Notes: a model not told the origin generated them from the sequence alone. A stretch of 64,000 nucleotides of DNA from Fusobacterium necrophorum subsp. necrophorum (GCF_004006635.1 NZ_CP034842.1:1426001-1490000); one strand, 5' to 3'. Numbered from the stretch's first letter, positions 52,106-62,003 are shown. Program-made: numbers and translations.

Positions 52106-53497
52106 GTGAAAAAAGTAAAAATTATGGAAACCTGTTTGCGAGATGGCCATCAATCCTTGATGGCTACTCGTTTGAAAACAGAAGAAATGTTGCCTATTAT
52201 TGAGACTATGGATAAAGCGGGATACTATTCCATGGAAATGTGGGGAGGGGCAACTTTTGATGCCGCTATTCGTTTTTTAAATGAAGATCCTTGGGAAAGA
52301 CTTCGGGAAATCAAAAAGAGAACAAAAAATACAAAGTTGCAGATGTTATTAAGAGGACAAAATTTACTGGGATACCGTCATTATGCGGATGATATCGTGG
52401 ATAGATTTATCAAAAAAGCGGTCGAAAATGGAATCGATATTATAAGAATCTTTGATGCTTTGAATGATATTCGAAATCTAAAACAGGCTTGCGAATCTAC
52501 CAAAAAATATGGTGCTCATGCACAGTTAGCAATGTCTTATACTATTAGCCCGGTTCATACAGTGGAATATTATAAAAATCTGGCTCTGGAAATGGAAACG
52601 ATAGGAGCAGATTCCATCGCTATCAAGGATATGTCAGGAATTTTACTTCCTGAAGTAGCCTATGAGTTAGTAAGAGAATTAAAAGCGGTATTAAAAATTC
52701 CGGTAGAACTTCATACTCATGCAACGGCCGGTTTAGCAAGTATGACCTATTTAAAAGCCATAGCAGCCGGGGTTGATATCGTGGATACGGCAATTTCTCC
52801 GTTTTCAGGGGGAACTTCTCAACCTGCAACGGAAAGTTTGGTAAGAGCTTTGGCAGGAGCGGAAAGAGAAACGGAATTAGATTTAGAAGTGTTAAAAGAA
52901 GTGGCGGAATATTTTAAACCGATTCGTAATAAATATGTAGCAGAGGGAATTTTAAATCCGCAAGCCTTGATGACGGAACCGAGCATTGTGGAATATCAAT
53001 TGCCCGGTGGAATGCTTTCCAATATGCTTTCCCAATTGAAAGCACAAAAAGCGGAACATCGTTATGAAGAAGTATTACGAGAGATACCGAGAGTACGAGA
53101 AGACTTGGGCTATCCTCCTTTGGTAACTCCCTTAAGTCAGATGGTGGGGACACAGGCAGTTTTCAATGTTATTTCAGGAGAACGTTATAAAATGGTTCCT
53201 AAAGAAATTAAAGACTATGTGAGAGGACTGTATGGAAAATCTCCTGTCACAATTTCAGAGGAGATTAAAGAAAAAATTATTGGAAAGGAAGAAGTATTCA
53301 CAGGAAGACCGGCAGACTTAATAGAGGCGGAATATGAAAAATTAAAACAGGAATCCAAAGAATTTGCACAATCGGAAGAGGATGTGCTGATGTATGCAAT
53401 GTTCCCGCAGGTAGCTCAAAATTATTTGAATCAAAAATATCATTCTGTCAAACAAGAACAGGAAATAAAAGAACAATATATACATATTGTGTTTTAG
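52106..53497 (+). CDS. oadA: Oxaloacetate decarboxylase alpha subunit (carboxyltransferase)
   Basis: The 463-residue TIM-barrel subunit has METCLRDGHQSLMATRL (metal Asp), IKDMSGILLP with the carboxylated Lys and VELHTHATAGLA with metal His-x-His. The C-terminal biotin domain is absent; the gene at 53851 supplies it. It takes CO2 from oxaloacetate onto biotin. GTG start after CAGGAGG. Confidence 0.95.
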   Translation: MKKVKIMETCLRDGHQSLMATRLKTEEMLPIIETMDKAGYYSMEMWGGATFDAAIRFLNEDPWERLREIKKRTKNTKLQMLLRGQNLLGYRHYADDIVDRFIKKAVENGIDIIRIFDALNDIRNLKQACESTKKYGAHAQLAMSYTISPVHTVEYYKNLALEMETIGADSIAIKDMSGILLPEVAYELVRELKAVLKIPVELHTHATAGLASMTYLKAIAAGVDIVDTAISPFSGGTSQPATESLVRALAGAERETELDLEVLKEVAEYFKPIRNKYVAEGILNPQALMTEPSIVEYQLPGGMLSNMLSQLKAQKAEHRYEEVLREIPRVREDLGYPPLVTPLSQMVGTQAVFNVISGERYKMVPKEIKDYVRGLYGKSPVTISEEIKEKIIGKEEVFTGRPADLIEAEYEKLKQESKEFAQSEEDVLMYAMFPQVAQNYLNQKYHSVKQEQEIKEQYIHIVF

Positions 53498-53505
53498 GAG
53501 GAGCA

Positions 53506-53841
53506 ATGAATAGTATTATTTTTGGAGATAAATTTGTCAATTTTTCAGACTCTTTATACATTACTGTGATTAGTATGTCCATTGTATTTTCCGTTTTAGT
53601 ACTCATTTGTTTCTTTGTGGCTTGTATGAAGTATATTCCACAAGAAAAAGAGACAGAAAAAATTTCTACAAAGAAAGCTAAAACATCGACAATCCTTCCT
53701 CAAAAGATGGAAGAGGAAAAACAAGAAATCAACTATGAGGATGAAAAGATACGCCTGGCATTGATGGTAGCTTCTATGGAGGCTGCGGCAGAAGAGGAAA
53801 ATGCTTGGATTAAAATTCGTTCTGTAAAAGAAATTGTATAG
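53506..53841 (+). CDS. Oxaloacetate decarboxylase gamma subunit-like (OadG)
   Basis: The 111-residue protein has one N-terminal membrane segment (VISMSIVFSVLVLICFFVAC) and a charged tail. This is the layout of OadG, which tethers alpha and beta subunits at the membrane. It lies between oadA and the biotin carrier. Sequence similarity in OadG is low, so the call rests on layout and place. Confidence 0.8.
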   Translation: MNSIIFGDKFVNFSDSLYITVISMSIVFSVLVLICFFVACMKYIPQEKETEKISTKKAKTSTILPQKMEEEKQEINYEDEKIRLALMVASMEAAAEEENAWIKIRSVKEIV

Positions 53842-53850
53842 GGGGAAAAC

Positions 53851-54216
53851 ATGATTAAGGTTTATAAATTAAAAATTGGAGAAAAAATCTATGAGGTAGA
53901 GTTGGAAGCTATTACAGAAAAAGAGGGGAAGATCATAACGACTACTTCAACTCAAAAGAAAGCGGATACAGGAGCATCGGCATCCATAACAAGTGCAATA
54001 ACGGGAACTGTAGTGGAAGCTCCTATGCAGGGTATGATTGTAGATATTGTAGTATCGATAGGAGATCAAGTAGCTGAGGGAGAAGAATTGGTAATTTTGG
54101 AAGCGATGAAAATGGAAAATTCCATTGTAGCACCTGTTGCAGGAAGAATAGCAAATATTCATGTGTCTAAAGGAGAAAATGTAGACAACGGAAAAGTATT
54201 GATTACTTTAGCATAG
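53851..54216 (+). CDS. Biotin carboxyl carrier subunit of oxaloacetate decarboxylase
   Basis: The 121-residue protein has an Ala/Thr/Ser-rich linker and a biotinyl domain with Lys87 in EAMKMEN and the Pro/Ala hinge [12 protein letters not shown]. It carries carboxyl groups between OadA and OadB. In most organisms this domain is fused to OadA; here it is separate. The ATG follows AGGGGGAAA. Confidence 0.93.
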   Translation: MIKVYKLKIGEKIYEVELEAITEKEGKIITTTSTQKKADTGASASITSAITGTVVEAPMQGMIVDIVVSIGDQVAEGEELVILEAMKMENSIVAPVAGRIANIHVSKGENVDNGKVLITLA

Positions 54217-54229
54217 AAAGGAGAGCGGC

Positions 54230-55348
54230 ATGGAATTACTTTATACTTTATATCAGACAACCGGCCTATCTATGTTGACAGTTCATAAATCTATTATGAT
54301 TTTAGTTGCCCTGTGTTTATTGTATTTAGCAATAAAAAAAGGCTATGAACCGTATCTATTGTTACCGATTTCATTCGGAATGTTATTAGTAAATTTACCG
54401 GGAGTTCCCAATGAAGGTCTGATGGATGAAGGAGGATTATTATATTGGTTATACAAAGGAGTCAAATTGGGAATTTATCCTCCTATGATTTTCTTGGCAA
54501 TCGGGGCAAGTACTGACTTTGGACCTCTGATTGCAAATCCTAAGAGTCTGTTATTAGGAGCGGCAGCTCAATTAGGAATTTTTGCTGCTTTTGTCGGTTC
54601 CATTTTGTTAGGCTTATCCGGAAAGGCAGCGGCTTCTGTCGGGATTATCGGAGGAGCGGATGGACCGACTGCTATTTATTTGACATCAAAATTAGCACCG
54701 GATATGTTAGGTCCCATTGCGGTAGCAGCCTATTCCTATATGGCATTGGTTCCTGTTATTCAGCCACCGATTATTCGACTGTTAACAACAAAAAAAGAAC
54801 GAGAAATCAAAATGGTTCAGCTTCGACAGGTCACAAGACGAGAAAAAATCATATTCCCAATTTTAGTTACTATCATTGTTATTTTATTGATTCCCTCTTC
54901 AGCTCCTTTAGTAGGAATGTTGATGTTAGGGAATTTAATGAAAGAATCAGGAATAGTTCCAAACTTAGTAGAACATGCGAAGGGAGCAATGATGTATGTT
55001 ATTACGATTTGCTTGGGAACCACAGTAGGGGCAACAACAAATGCAGAAACATTTTTGACCTTAACAACGATTAAAATTGTGTTGTTAGGATTGTTTGCTT
55101 TTGGTTTTGGAACAGCCGGCGGAGTTATTTTTGGAAAAATCATGTGTAAAGTAAGTGGAGGAAAAATCAATCCTATGATAGGGGCAGCAGGAGTAAGTGC
55201 CGTGCCTATGGCAGCTAGAGTTGTACAGAAAGTAGGACAGGAAGAAAATCCGAGTAATTTTTTACTGATGCATGCCATGGGACCAAATGTAGCAGGAGTC
55301 ATTGGTTCTGCGGTAGCGGCAGGAGTATTATTAGCAGTATTTAAATAG
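54230..55348 (+). CDS. oadB: Sodium pump decarboxylase beta subunit
   Basis: The 372-residue membrane protein has the OadB marks [31 protein letters not shown]-like [23 protein letters not shown] and [17 protein letters not shown]. It decarboxylates carboxybiotin and pumps Na+ outwards. AAAGGAGAGC precedes ATG. Confidence 0.95.
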   Translation: MELLYTLYQTTGLSMLTVHKSIMILVALCLLYLAIKKGYEPYLLLPISFGMLLVNLPGVPNEGLMDEGGLLYWLYKGVKLGIYPPMIFLAIGASTDFGPLIANPKSLLLGAAAQLGIFAAFVGSILLGLSGKAAASVGIIGGADGPTAIYLTSKLAPDMLGPIAVAAYSYMALVPVIQPPIIRLLTTKKEREIKMVQLRQVTRREKIIFPILVTIIVILLIPSSAPLVGMLMLGNLMKESGIVPNLVEHAKGAMMYVITICLGTTVGATTNAETFLTLTTIKIVLLGLFAFGFGTAGGVIFGKIMCKVSGGKINPMIGAAGVSAVPMAARVVQKVGQEENPSNFLLMHAMGPNVAGVIGSAVAAGVLLAVFK

Positions 55349-55360
55349 AGGAGGCATAGT

Positions 55361-55645
55361 ATGGAATTAAAAGTACCTGCAGTGGCAGGAACGACAGATA
55401 AAAATGATATTTTTATTTCGATTGAACCGGCGGAGCAAGGAATGGAAATTTGTTTGAAAAGTAAAGTCATGGAACAATTTGGGGATAATATTCGAGAAAC
55501 CATTGAAAAGACATTGAAAGACATGGGAATTTCTTCTGTAAAAATGGAAGCGGAAGACAATGGGGCGATAGAAGTTGTCATTATGAGTAGAGTACAAACA
55601 GCGGTGATGAGAAGTGCTCAAAGTACGAAATATATTTGGAAGTAG
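55361..55645 (+). CDS. citD: Citrate lyase acyl-carrier subunit CitD, attachment serine missing
   Basis: The 94-residue protein aligns with CitD (VPAVAGTTDKNDIFISIEP, VMEQFGDNIRETIEKTL, NGAIEVVIMSRVQTAVMRSA). In Klebsiella and Leuconostoc CitD the citrate-lyase cofactor (phosphoribosyl dephospho-CoA) is linked to Ser14, at AGTLES. Here the reading is AGTTDK, so residue 14 is Lys; the nearest Ser is 20, with Thr at 11 and 12. AGGAGG precedes ATG. The rest of the operon is intact, which suggests a working enzyme with another site. Confidence 0.88.
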   Translation: MELKVPAVAGTTDKNDIFISIEPAEQGMEICLKSKVMEQFGDNIRETIEKTLKDMGISSVKMEAEDNGAIEVVIMSRVQTAVMRSAQSTKYIWK

Positions 55646-55655
55646 GGAGGGAAGA

Positions 55656-56558
55656 ATGAGACTAAGAAGATCGATGTTATTTGTTCCGGCAACAAAACCG
55701 GGACTAATGAGAGATGCTTATGTGTATAAGCCGGATTCCGTTATGTTTGACTTAGAAGATTCCGTGGCAATCACGGAAAAAGATTCTGCTAGAATTTTAT
55801 TATTTCATATGTTGAAAAAATTTGGATCATTTTATAAAGAAATGGGAATTGAAACGGTAGTACGAATCAATGCCTTGGACACAGAATTTGGAGTGGAAGA
55901 TTTGGAAGCCGTTGTAAGAGCAGGAATTGAAGTAGTCAGAATCCCAAAAACAGATACTCCGGAAGATGTAAGAAAAGTGGAAGCTCATATTGAAAGAATA
56001 GAGAAAGAAGCAGGAATTCCGGTAGGAACTACAAAAATAATGGTAGCGATTGAAAGTCCTTTAGGAGCTTTGAATGCTTTGGAAATCGCAAAATCATCTC
56101 CGAGATTGATTGGAATGGCAATCGGAGGAGAAGACTATGTAACAAACTTAAAAACAACACGTTCTCCGGAAGGAATTGAAATGTTAATGGGAAGAGCTAT
56201 GGTAGTTATGGCAGCGAAATCAGCAGGAATTGCGGCCCTGGATTCTGTATATTCCGATATTGATAATCAAGAAGGATTTGTAAAAGAAGCGACGATGATT
56301 AAACAAATGGGCTTTGACGGAAAATCTTTGATTCATCCTAGCCAAATTGAGCTAATTCATCAGGTATATACGCCGGATGAAAAATCATTAAGGAAATCCG
56401 TGAAAATTATGAAGGCAACAGAACAAGCTTTCAAAGAAGGAAAAGGAGTTTTCACAGTTGATGGAAAAATGATTGATAAACCCATCATTGAAAGAGCACA
56501 ACATGTATTAAGTCTAGCCAAAGCAGCCGGATTGAATTGGGAAGAGGAGGATGCGTAA
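55656..56558 (+). CDS. citE: Citrate lyase beta subunit
   Basis: The 300-residue barrel protein has RSMLFVPATKPGLMRDAYV, the DSVMFDLEDSVA metal site, KTDTPEDV, ESPLGALNALEIA and GGEDYVTNL, all CitE marks. It cleaves citryl-ACP to acetyl-ACP and oxaloacetate. ATG 55656 follows AGGGAGG; the frame upstream overlaps citD. Confidence 0.95.
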   Translation: MRLRRSMLFVPATKPGLMRDAYVYKPDSVMFDLEDSVAITEKDSARILLFHMLKKFGSFYKEMGIETVVRINALDTEFGVEDLEAVVRAGIEVVRIPKTDTPEDVRKVEAHIERIEKEAGIPVGTTKIMVAIESPLGALNALEIAKSSPRLIGMAIGGEDYVTNLKTTRSPEGIEMLMGRAMVVMAAKSAGIAALDSVYSDIDNQEGFVKEATMIKQMGFDGKSLIHPSQIELIHQVYTPDEKSLRKSVKIMKATEQAFKEGKGVFTVDGKMIDKPIIERAQHVLSLAKAAGLNWEEEDA

Positions 56559-56559
56559 G

Positions 56560-58101
56560 ATGAAAGAAGTAAGAGTAAATGAAGCTTTATTGGCTTCTAT
56601 CAAAGGATATGAAAAGAGAAAAGCTTATGTTTCTCCTTTCGCCTTTCAACCCGAAGGGACTATAGAGGAAGCAAGAGAATTCAAAGGACAGGTAAGAAGA
56701 ACAAAAGTGCTTTCTTCTTTAGAGGAAGCGATTCGAAAATCGGGATTAAAAGACGGGATGACCATCTCTTTTCATCATCATTTTCGAGATGGGGATAAAG
56801 TTCTTCCTATGGTGATGGAAGTCATTGCAACTATGGGCTTTAAAGATTTACGAGTTGCGGCAAGTTCTTTTACAGGGGCTCACGACTGTATGGTGGATTA
56901 TATTGAAAAAGGAGTGGTAACCCGAATTGAATCAAGCGGATTGAGAGGCAAGTTAGCACAGGCCATTTCGAACGGTGTGTTAGCCTCTCCGGCAGTGATT
57001 CGTTCTCATGGAGGAAGAGCTAGGGCTATTGTAGAAGGAGATTTGAAAATTGATGTCGCTTTCTTAGGCGTTCCTTCTTCTGACTGTATGGGAAATGCGA
57101 ATGGAGTGGTTGGGAAGTCTGTTTGCGGATCTTTAGGATATGCTATGGTGGATGCACAATATGCAAAGAAAGTGGTGTTGATTACGGATACTTTAGTAGA
57201 GTATCCAAATCATCCAATCAGTATTCCGCAAACACAAGTTGACTTTGTCGTGGAAGTAGAAGAAATTGGAGACCCCAATGGAATTATGTCCGGAGCAACT
57301 CGGTTTACAAAGAATCCAAAAGAACTGTTGATTGCAAAAAATGTAGTAAAAGCTATGATTGCGTCGGGATATTTTGTAGATGGCTTCTCCATGCAAACAG
57401 GATCAGGAGGGGCGGCTCTTGCAGTTACTCGATTTATAAAAGAAGAAATGTTAAAGAGAGGAATTAGCTGCAGCTATGCTTTAGGTGGAATTACAGCAGC
57501 CTTTGCTTCTTTGTTGGAAGAAGGCTTAGTAAAGAAAATTTTTGATGTACAGGACTTTGATTTAGGAGGGGTCGCTTCTATTACCAAAAATGCCTTACAT
57601 CAAGAAATTAGTGCGGATTTCTATGCAAGTCCGTTTAACAAGTCGGCAGCTGTGAATAAATTAGATTTCGTAGTGTTAAGTGCTTTGGAAATTGATAGAG
57701 ACTTTAATGTCAATGTAATTTCCGGATCCAATGGAGTGATTCGAGCAGCTTCGGGAGGGCATTCGGATGCGGCAGCCTGTGCGAAAATGTCCATCATTGT
57801 AGCTCCATTATTGAGAGGAAGGCTACCTATTGTGATTGACAGAGTAACTACGGTAGTAACTCCGGGAGAAACCGTAGATGTGTTAGTAACGGAATTGGGA
57901 GTTACGGTAAATCCATTAAGACCGGATTTAAAAGCTAATTTTGAAAAAGCGGGAATGGAATTGATTGAAATGGACAGTTTGATTGAAAGAGCGAAATTTT
58001 TAGCCGGAGAACCAAAGAAAGCGGAATTTAGCGATGAAGTTGTCGCTGTCGTGGAATATCGAGATGGAAGTATCCTTGATGTCATTAGAAAAATAAAATA
58101 G
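56560..58101 (+). CDS. citF: Citrate lyase alpha subunit
   Basis: The 513-residue subunit exchanges acetyl for citrate on CitD. Marks include SFHHHFRDGDKVLPMVME, GRARAIVEGDLKIDVAFLG, YALGGITAAFASLLEEG and SGGHSDAAACAKM. ATG 56560 is preferred because GAGGAGG lies nine bases before it, while ATG 56551 touches that site. It overlaps citE's end region (stop at 56558). No citC, citX or citG is in this window. Confidence 0.95.
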   Translation: MKEVRVNEALLASIKGYEKRKAYVSPFAFQPEGTIEEAREFKGQVRRTKVLSSLEEAIRKSGLKDGMTISFHHHFRDGDKVLPMVMEVIATMGFKDLRVAASSFTGAHDCMVDYIEKGVVTRIESSGLRGKLAQAISNGVLASPAVIRSHGGRARAIVEGDLKIDVAFLGVPSSDCMGNANGVVGKSVCGSLGYAMVDAQYAKKVVLITDTLVEYPNHPISIPQTQVDFVVEVEEIGDPNGIMSGATRFTKNPKELLIAKNVVKAMIASGYFVDGFSMQTGSGGAALAVTRFIKEEMLKRGISCSYALGGITAAFASLLEEGLVKKIFDVQDFDLGGVASITKNALHQEISADFYASPFNKSAAVNKLDFVVLSALEIDRDFNVNVISGSNGVIRAASGGHSDAAACAKMSIIVAPLLRGRLPIVIDRVTTVVTPGETVDVLVTELGVTVNPLRPDLKANFEKAGMELIEMDSLIERAKFLAGEPKKAEFSDEVVAVVEYRDGSILDVIRKIK

Positions 58102-58141
58102 AAAGATCCTGTTCCGTTTGACAATTTGATAAAATTGAAAT

Positions 58142-58193
58142 GAGACAGTGAAATAATCCCTAATCAGGAAAATTTCATTGTCTCTATTTTTTT
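58142..58193. terminator. Bidirectional terminator between citF and the sigma-54 activator gene
   Basis: GAGACAGTGAAAT pairs with ATTTCATTGTCTC (one G-U pair); T-run follows on the plus strand, A-run before it serves the minus strand. Confidence 0.75.
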
Positions 58194-59598
58194 AGTCTTC
58201 TGTAAATTTATGTTTATTTAACTGATATTTTTGGATTTTTTTATAAAACAGACTTGGATGAATTTTTGATAATTTTGCAGCTTGTTGTATATTTCCCTTG
58301 CTTTGTTTCAAGTAATATTTTAATAACTTTTCTTGGTATTGATTCATAGCTTCATGATAACTTAATTTTTGAGGGCTTATAGAATCATGATTGATAAACT
58401 CTACAATTCTTGACGGCAAATCGGGAATTTGAATAAAATTTTCATTACAAACCGCATAGGCACTTTTTATTACATTATCAAGTTCTCGTATATTCCCAGG
58501 CCAATCATAAGAATAAAAGCAGAGTTGAACCTCAGGAGAAAAAGCAATATTAGTTCTGTATTCATTATTTAGTTTATTTAAAAAGTATTCTGATAAAAGC
58601 AGGATATCATCTCGTCGATTACGAAGAGGAATCATTTCAATATTAATGACGTTGAGCCTATAGAATAGATCTTCTCGAAATTCTCCGTCTAAAACCATTT
58701 TTTGTAAATTCTTTTTTGTAGCTGAAATAACACGAATATCAACAGGGATAGATTTTATGGATCCAATAGGATCTATCTTTTTTTCTTCCAAAACTCGAAG
58801 CAATTTTGCCTGCATAGGAAGAGGCATATCTCCGATTTCATCTAAGAAAATAGTGGAATGATTTGCCAATAAAAATTTTCCTTTTTTTCCCCCTTTTTTA
58901 GCTCCTGTAAAAGCTCCTTCTTCATAACCAAAAAGTTCAGATTCCAGTAAATCATTAGGAATAGCGGCACAGTTAATACTAATCATAGGATTTTTGCTAC
59001 GCTCACTGCTGTTATGAATTGCACGAGCAAAAACTTCTTTCCCTGTTCCTGTTTCTCCTGTTAATAGAATAGAAAAGGAAGTTTTGGCTACTTTTAAACT
59101 TTTTAATTTTTGCATGATAAAATTTGTATCATTCCCAATGATAGAATCAAATCCATAATTACTTTTTTGTAAAGCGGTATACTGCTCTTTATAATAATTC
59201 AAAGTAGAATATTCTTCTAGAAGTCTCTTGGTAGTCTCTAAACTTGCAACTTTGAATTTTACTTGAGCAACCCCTGCAATAACTTTTCCAACTTCATCTT
59301 CTACATAGGATCGACTAACAATAACTTTTTCTCCTGCCGGGGCTCCGGCAATATAGGTATGAACAACACTTTCTTCCGTATAAGTCTTGCTGACGATATC
59401 TAACATTTTGGAATTGGGAATGATATTTAAAATACTTTTGCCGATTACTTGCTCTTTTGTGGTTTTAAAAAAATTACAATATCTTTCGTTGATATCTGTA
59501 ACGATTCCTTGGGGATCTACTACAATAAATCCGTCTTCACTCATGTCAAATACTTTATTAAAAATATATTGATATCGATTTTTTTCTTCATACCTCAT
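58192..59598 (-). CDS. Sigma-54-dependent transcriptional activator (PAS-AAA-Fis)
   Basis: The 468-residue protein has an N-terminal PAS domain (residues 8-115: FNKVFDMSEDGFIVVD), a sigma-54 AAA+ domain with LLTGETGTGKEVFA (Walker A), the sigma-54-contact loop YEEGAFTGA, FLDEIGDMPLPMQAKLLRVLEEK and NVINIEMIPLRNRRDDI, and a C-terminal Fis helix-turn-helix (GNIQQAAKLSKIHPSLFYKKI). It senses a small ligand by PAS and opens sigma-54 promoters. It is divergent from the crotonase operon, whose promoter is of the -24/-12 type. Confidence 0.95.
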   Translation of the reverse strand: MRYEEKNRYQYIFNKVFDMSEDGFIVVDPQGIVTDINERYCNFFKTTKEQVIGKSILNIIPNSKMLDIVSKTYTEESVVHTYIAGAPAGEKVIVSRSYVEDEVGKVIAGVAQVKFKVASLETTKRLLEEYSTLNYYKEQYTALQKSNYGFDSIIGNDTNFIMQKLKSLKVAKTSFSILLTGETGTGKEVFARAIHNSSERSKNPMISINCAAIPNDLLESELFGYEEGAFTGAKKGGKKGKFLLANHSTIFLDEIGDMPLPMQAKLLRVLEEKKIDPIGSIKSIPVDIRVISATKKNLQKMVLDGEFREDLFYRLNVINIEMIPLRNRRDDILLLSEYFLNKLNNEYRTNIAFSPEVQLCFYSYDWPGNIRELDNVIKSAYAVCNENFIQIPDLPSRIVEFINHDSISPQKLSYHEAMNQYQEKLLKYYLKQSKGNIQQAAKLSKIHPSLFYKKIQKYQLNKHKFTED

Positions 59599-59690
59599 GA
59601 TGTTCCTCTCTCCTTTCTATGTTTTTGTTCTCAAATTATAACATATTTGGAATTGACAAACAAATAGATTTAAATGGAATCATCTATAAG

Positions 59691-59719
59691 ATTCTCAAAA
59701 TTGATATGAATTCTCAAAA
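59691..59719. promoter_or_regulatory. Direct repeats ATTCTCAAAA, candidate activator binding sites
   Basis: ATTCTCAAAA occurs at 59691-59700 and 59710-59719, 19 bases apart, 72-100 bases before the -24 element. A third partial copy (TTCTCAAA) is at 59628-59635 near the regulator's own start. Spacing and position fit upstream activating sequences. Confidence 0.5.
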
Positions 59720-59789
59720 ATGAAATTTTGTAAAATTATGAAGTGAAATAAAAGTGGCAAATAAATTGATTTTTGATAAAAATTAAAAT

Positions 59790-59805
59790 TGGCATACTTT
59801 TTGCT
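59790..59805 (+). promoter_or_regulatory. Sigma-54 (-24/-12) promoter
   Basis: TGGCATACTTTTTGCT matches the consensus TGGCAC-N5-TTGC with the correct GG to GC spacing of ten bases. It lies 43 bases before the ATG at 59848. Confidence 0.88.
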
Positions 59806-59847
59806 TATTATAGGGTGACAGACATAAAAATAAGGGAGGCATATTTG

Positions 59848-60636
59848 ATGAAGTTAGGGGAATTGAAATATGTAAAGGTAAAAGTTGAGGGAAAAATAGC
59901 TTTTGTTACTATGGATCGGCCAAGTGCCATGAATGCATTAAATAATGAAACGCTAAGTGAATTATTGAATATTATTGAATGGATTAAAGAAAAGGAAGAG
60001 ATTTGGGGAGTGATTATTACCGGAAACGGAAAAGCATTTGTAGCAGGTGCCGATATTTCTCAAATGAAAGATTATTCTGCAGAAGAGGGGCGTAAATATG
60101 CTAACTATGCACAAAAAATTTTTAATCAATTAGAAGATTTGGAAAAGCCTGTATTAGCTGCAGTAAATGGGTATGCATTAGGTGGAGGTTGTGAATTAGC
60201 CATGAGTTGTGATTTAAGAATTGCTTCCAGTGAAGCTGTTTTTGGACAACCGGAAGTGAATTTAGGTGTCATTCCTTGTTTTGGAGGAACTCAAAGACTT
60301 TCTAGGCTCGTTGGAACAGGAAGGGCAAAAGAATTTATTTATACAGCCAGATTCATTAGTGCTGAAGAAGCTTATCAAATTGGCTTAGTCAATAAAGTAG
60401 TAACTCGAGAGGAATTACTAATAGAAGCTAAAAATATGATGAATAGCATTTTAGAAAAAGCTCCTATTGCAATTCGATATGCAAAAGTAGCCATTAATTC
60501 CGGAATGGATTTAGATTTAGCAAATGCCTTAGAGTTAGAAAAAGATGTCGCTGCTTTAACCTTTGCAACTTCTGATAAAAAAGAAGGGATGTATGCCTTT
60601 TTAGAAAAGAGAAAAGCAAAATTCGAGAATAAATAA
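59848..60636 (+). CDS. Enoyl-CoA hydratase/isomerase family protein (crotonase)
   Basis: The 262-residue protein is a crotonase: FVAGADISQMKDYSAEEG and YALGGGCELAMSCDLRIASSEAVFGQPEVNLGVIPCFGGTQRL, with both catalytic Glu regions present. It hydrates or dehydrates short enoyl-CoA thioesters. The start at 59848 follows AGGGAGG; the frame upstream to 59773 covers the promoter and is not coding. Confidence 0.92.
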   Translation: MKLGELKYVKVKVEGKIAFVTMDRPSAMNALNNETLSELLNIIEWIKEKEEIWGVIITGNGKAFVAGADISQMKDYSAEEGRKYANYAQKIFNQLEDLEKPVLAAVNGYALGGGCELAMSCDLRIASSEAVFGQPEVNLGVIPCFGGTQRLSRLVGTGRAKEFIYTARFISAEEAYQIGLVNKVVTREELLIEAKNMMNSILEKAPIAIRYAKVAINSGMDLDLANALELEKDVAALTFATSDKKEGMYAFLEKRKAKFENK

Positions 60637-60653
60637 AAATAAGGGGGATTATT

Positions 60654-61976
60654 ATGGACGGAGAAACTATTTTAAGTCTTCTAGGAATTATAGCTGCAAT
60701 GGTTCTTTTGGTGGTGCTGGTTATGCGAGGAGTAAATATTTTCCTAATTGCATTTATTTGTACGGCTGTAGTGGCATTAACAGGAAAAATTAACTTGTAT
60801 GAAGCGTATAAAACAAATTATATGGACGGTTTTGTTGGATTTTTAAAAGCCAATTTCTTTGTGTTTCTAACAGGAACCTTAATGGGAAAAGCTATGGAAG
60901 TTACGAAGGGAGCAAAGTCTATTGCTAAAATGTTAATTGATGGACTAGGTTCGGATAAAGCACTTATTGCAATTCCATTGGCTTGCGGAATTTTAGGCTA
61001 TGGAGGAGTAAGTGCCTTTGTTATCAGTTTTGCTGTGTTTCCTATTGCGTTACAAGTTTTCCATGAGGCTGATTTGCCTAGGAAATATATTCCTGCGGCT
61101 TTATGTTTTGGATGTTCTACTTTCGCAATGATCGCTCCTGGAGCTCCACAAATTCATAATGCTATTGTTGCAAATGCGATGAATACAAGCATTATGGCAG
61201 GAGCAGTGAATGGCTTTGTTACCTGTTTTGCTATGTTAGTGATTGGTTGTATTTGGTTATACAGAATGGTAAAAAAAGAAAAACAAAATGGAGCACACTT
61301 TGTGGCAAAAGAGGGAGATACCTTTTCGGATTCTGAGGAAAAACTTCCGAAAGGAATGCTTGCATTATGTCCCTTAATTATTACAGTACTATTGATTAAT
61401 ATTAAAAGGAACGGCGAAAATATTGTTCATTTAGAAACAGGTTTATTTATAGGTACCTTGTTGACAATTCTTTTGATGCATCATTTTATTCAGAAGGAAG
61501 AATTGATTGCAGATATTGGAGTAGCAATGAAAAGCAGTGTAATCTCAATTACAAATACTTGCGCAGTCGTTGGATTTGGAGGAGTTGTAAAAGCAGCTTT
61601 AGCCTTCCCGGCAGTTGTAAATGCGATGACAAATATTCCGGGACCGGCAACTTCAGGAGTAGCACTAGGAACAATGGTTATTGCAGGGATTTGTGGATCT
61701 GCATCCGGAGGATTAGGAATAGCGGCTCCATTATTAGGACCCGTATTTTTGGCAAAAGGTGTGGGAGTAGGAGCTATTGCACGTATTATGGCAATTTCTT
61801 CCTCTTCATTAGATTCTTTACCACATAATGGATATATTGTTACCGTAACAAATGGAGTCTGTAATGAAACACATAAAGATGCTTATGGAGCAGTTTTTAA
61901 ATTAACTGTGATTGTTCCATTGTTAGCGACTGTTTTAGCTGTCATTTTATTTACATTATTCCCTAATTTACCATAG
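60654..61976 (+). CDS. GntP-family carboxylate permease
   Basis: The 440-residue polytopic protein belongs to the GntP (gluconate:H+ symporter) family. Marks include GYGGVSAFVISFAVFPIA, MIAPGAPQIHNAI, GFGGVVKAALAFP and ISSSSLDSLPHNGYIVT. Relatives take up gluconate, D-glycerate or 3-hydroxybutyrate. Lying between a crotonase and a CoA transferase, it likely imports a short hydroxy acid used by them. Confidence 0.88.
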   Translation: MDGETILSLLGIIAAMVLLVVLVMRGVNIFLIAFICTAVVALTGKINLYEAYKTNYMDGFVGFLKANFFVFLTGTLMGKAMEVTKGAKSIAKMLIDGLGSDKALIAIPLACGILGYGGVSAFVISFAVFPIALQVFHEADLPRKYIPAALCFGCSTFAMIAPGAPQIHNAIVANAMNTSIMAGAVNGFVTCFAMLVIGCIWLYRMVKKEKQNGAHFVAKEGDTFSDSEEKLPKGMLALCPLIITVLLINIKRNGENIVHLETGLFIGTLLTILLMHHFIQKEELIADIGVAMKSSVISITNTCAVVGFGGVVKAALAFPAVVNAMTNIPGPATSGVALGTMVIAGICGSASGGLGIAAPLLGPVFLAKGVGVGAIARIMAISSSSLDSLPHNGYIVTVTNGVCNETHKDAYGAVFKLTVIVPLLATVLAVILFTLFPNLP

Positions 61977-62003
61977 AAAGAAGAGATAAAGAGGAGGATT
62001 AGC

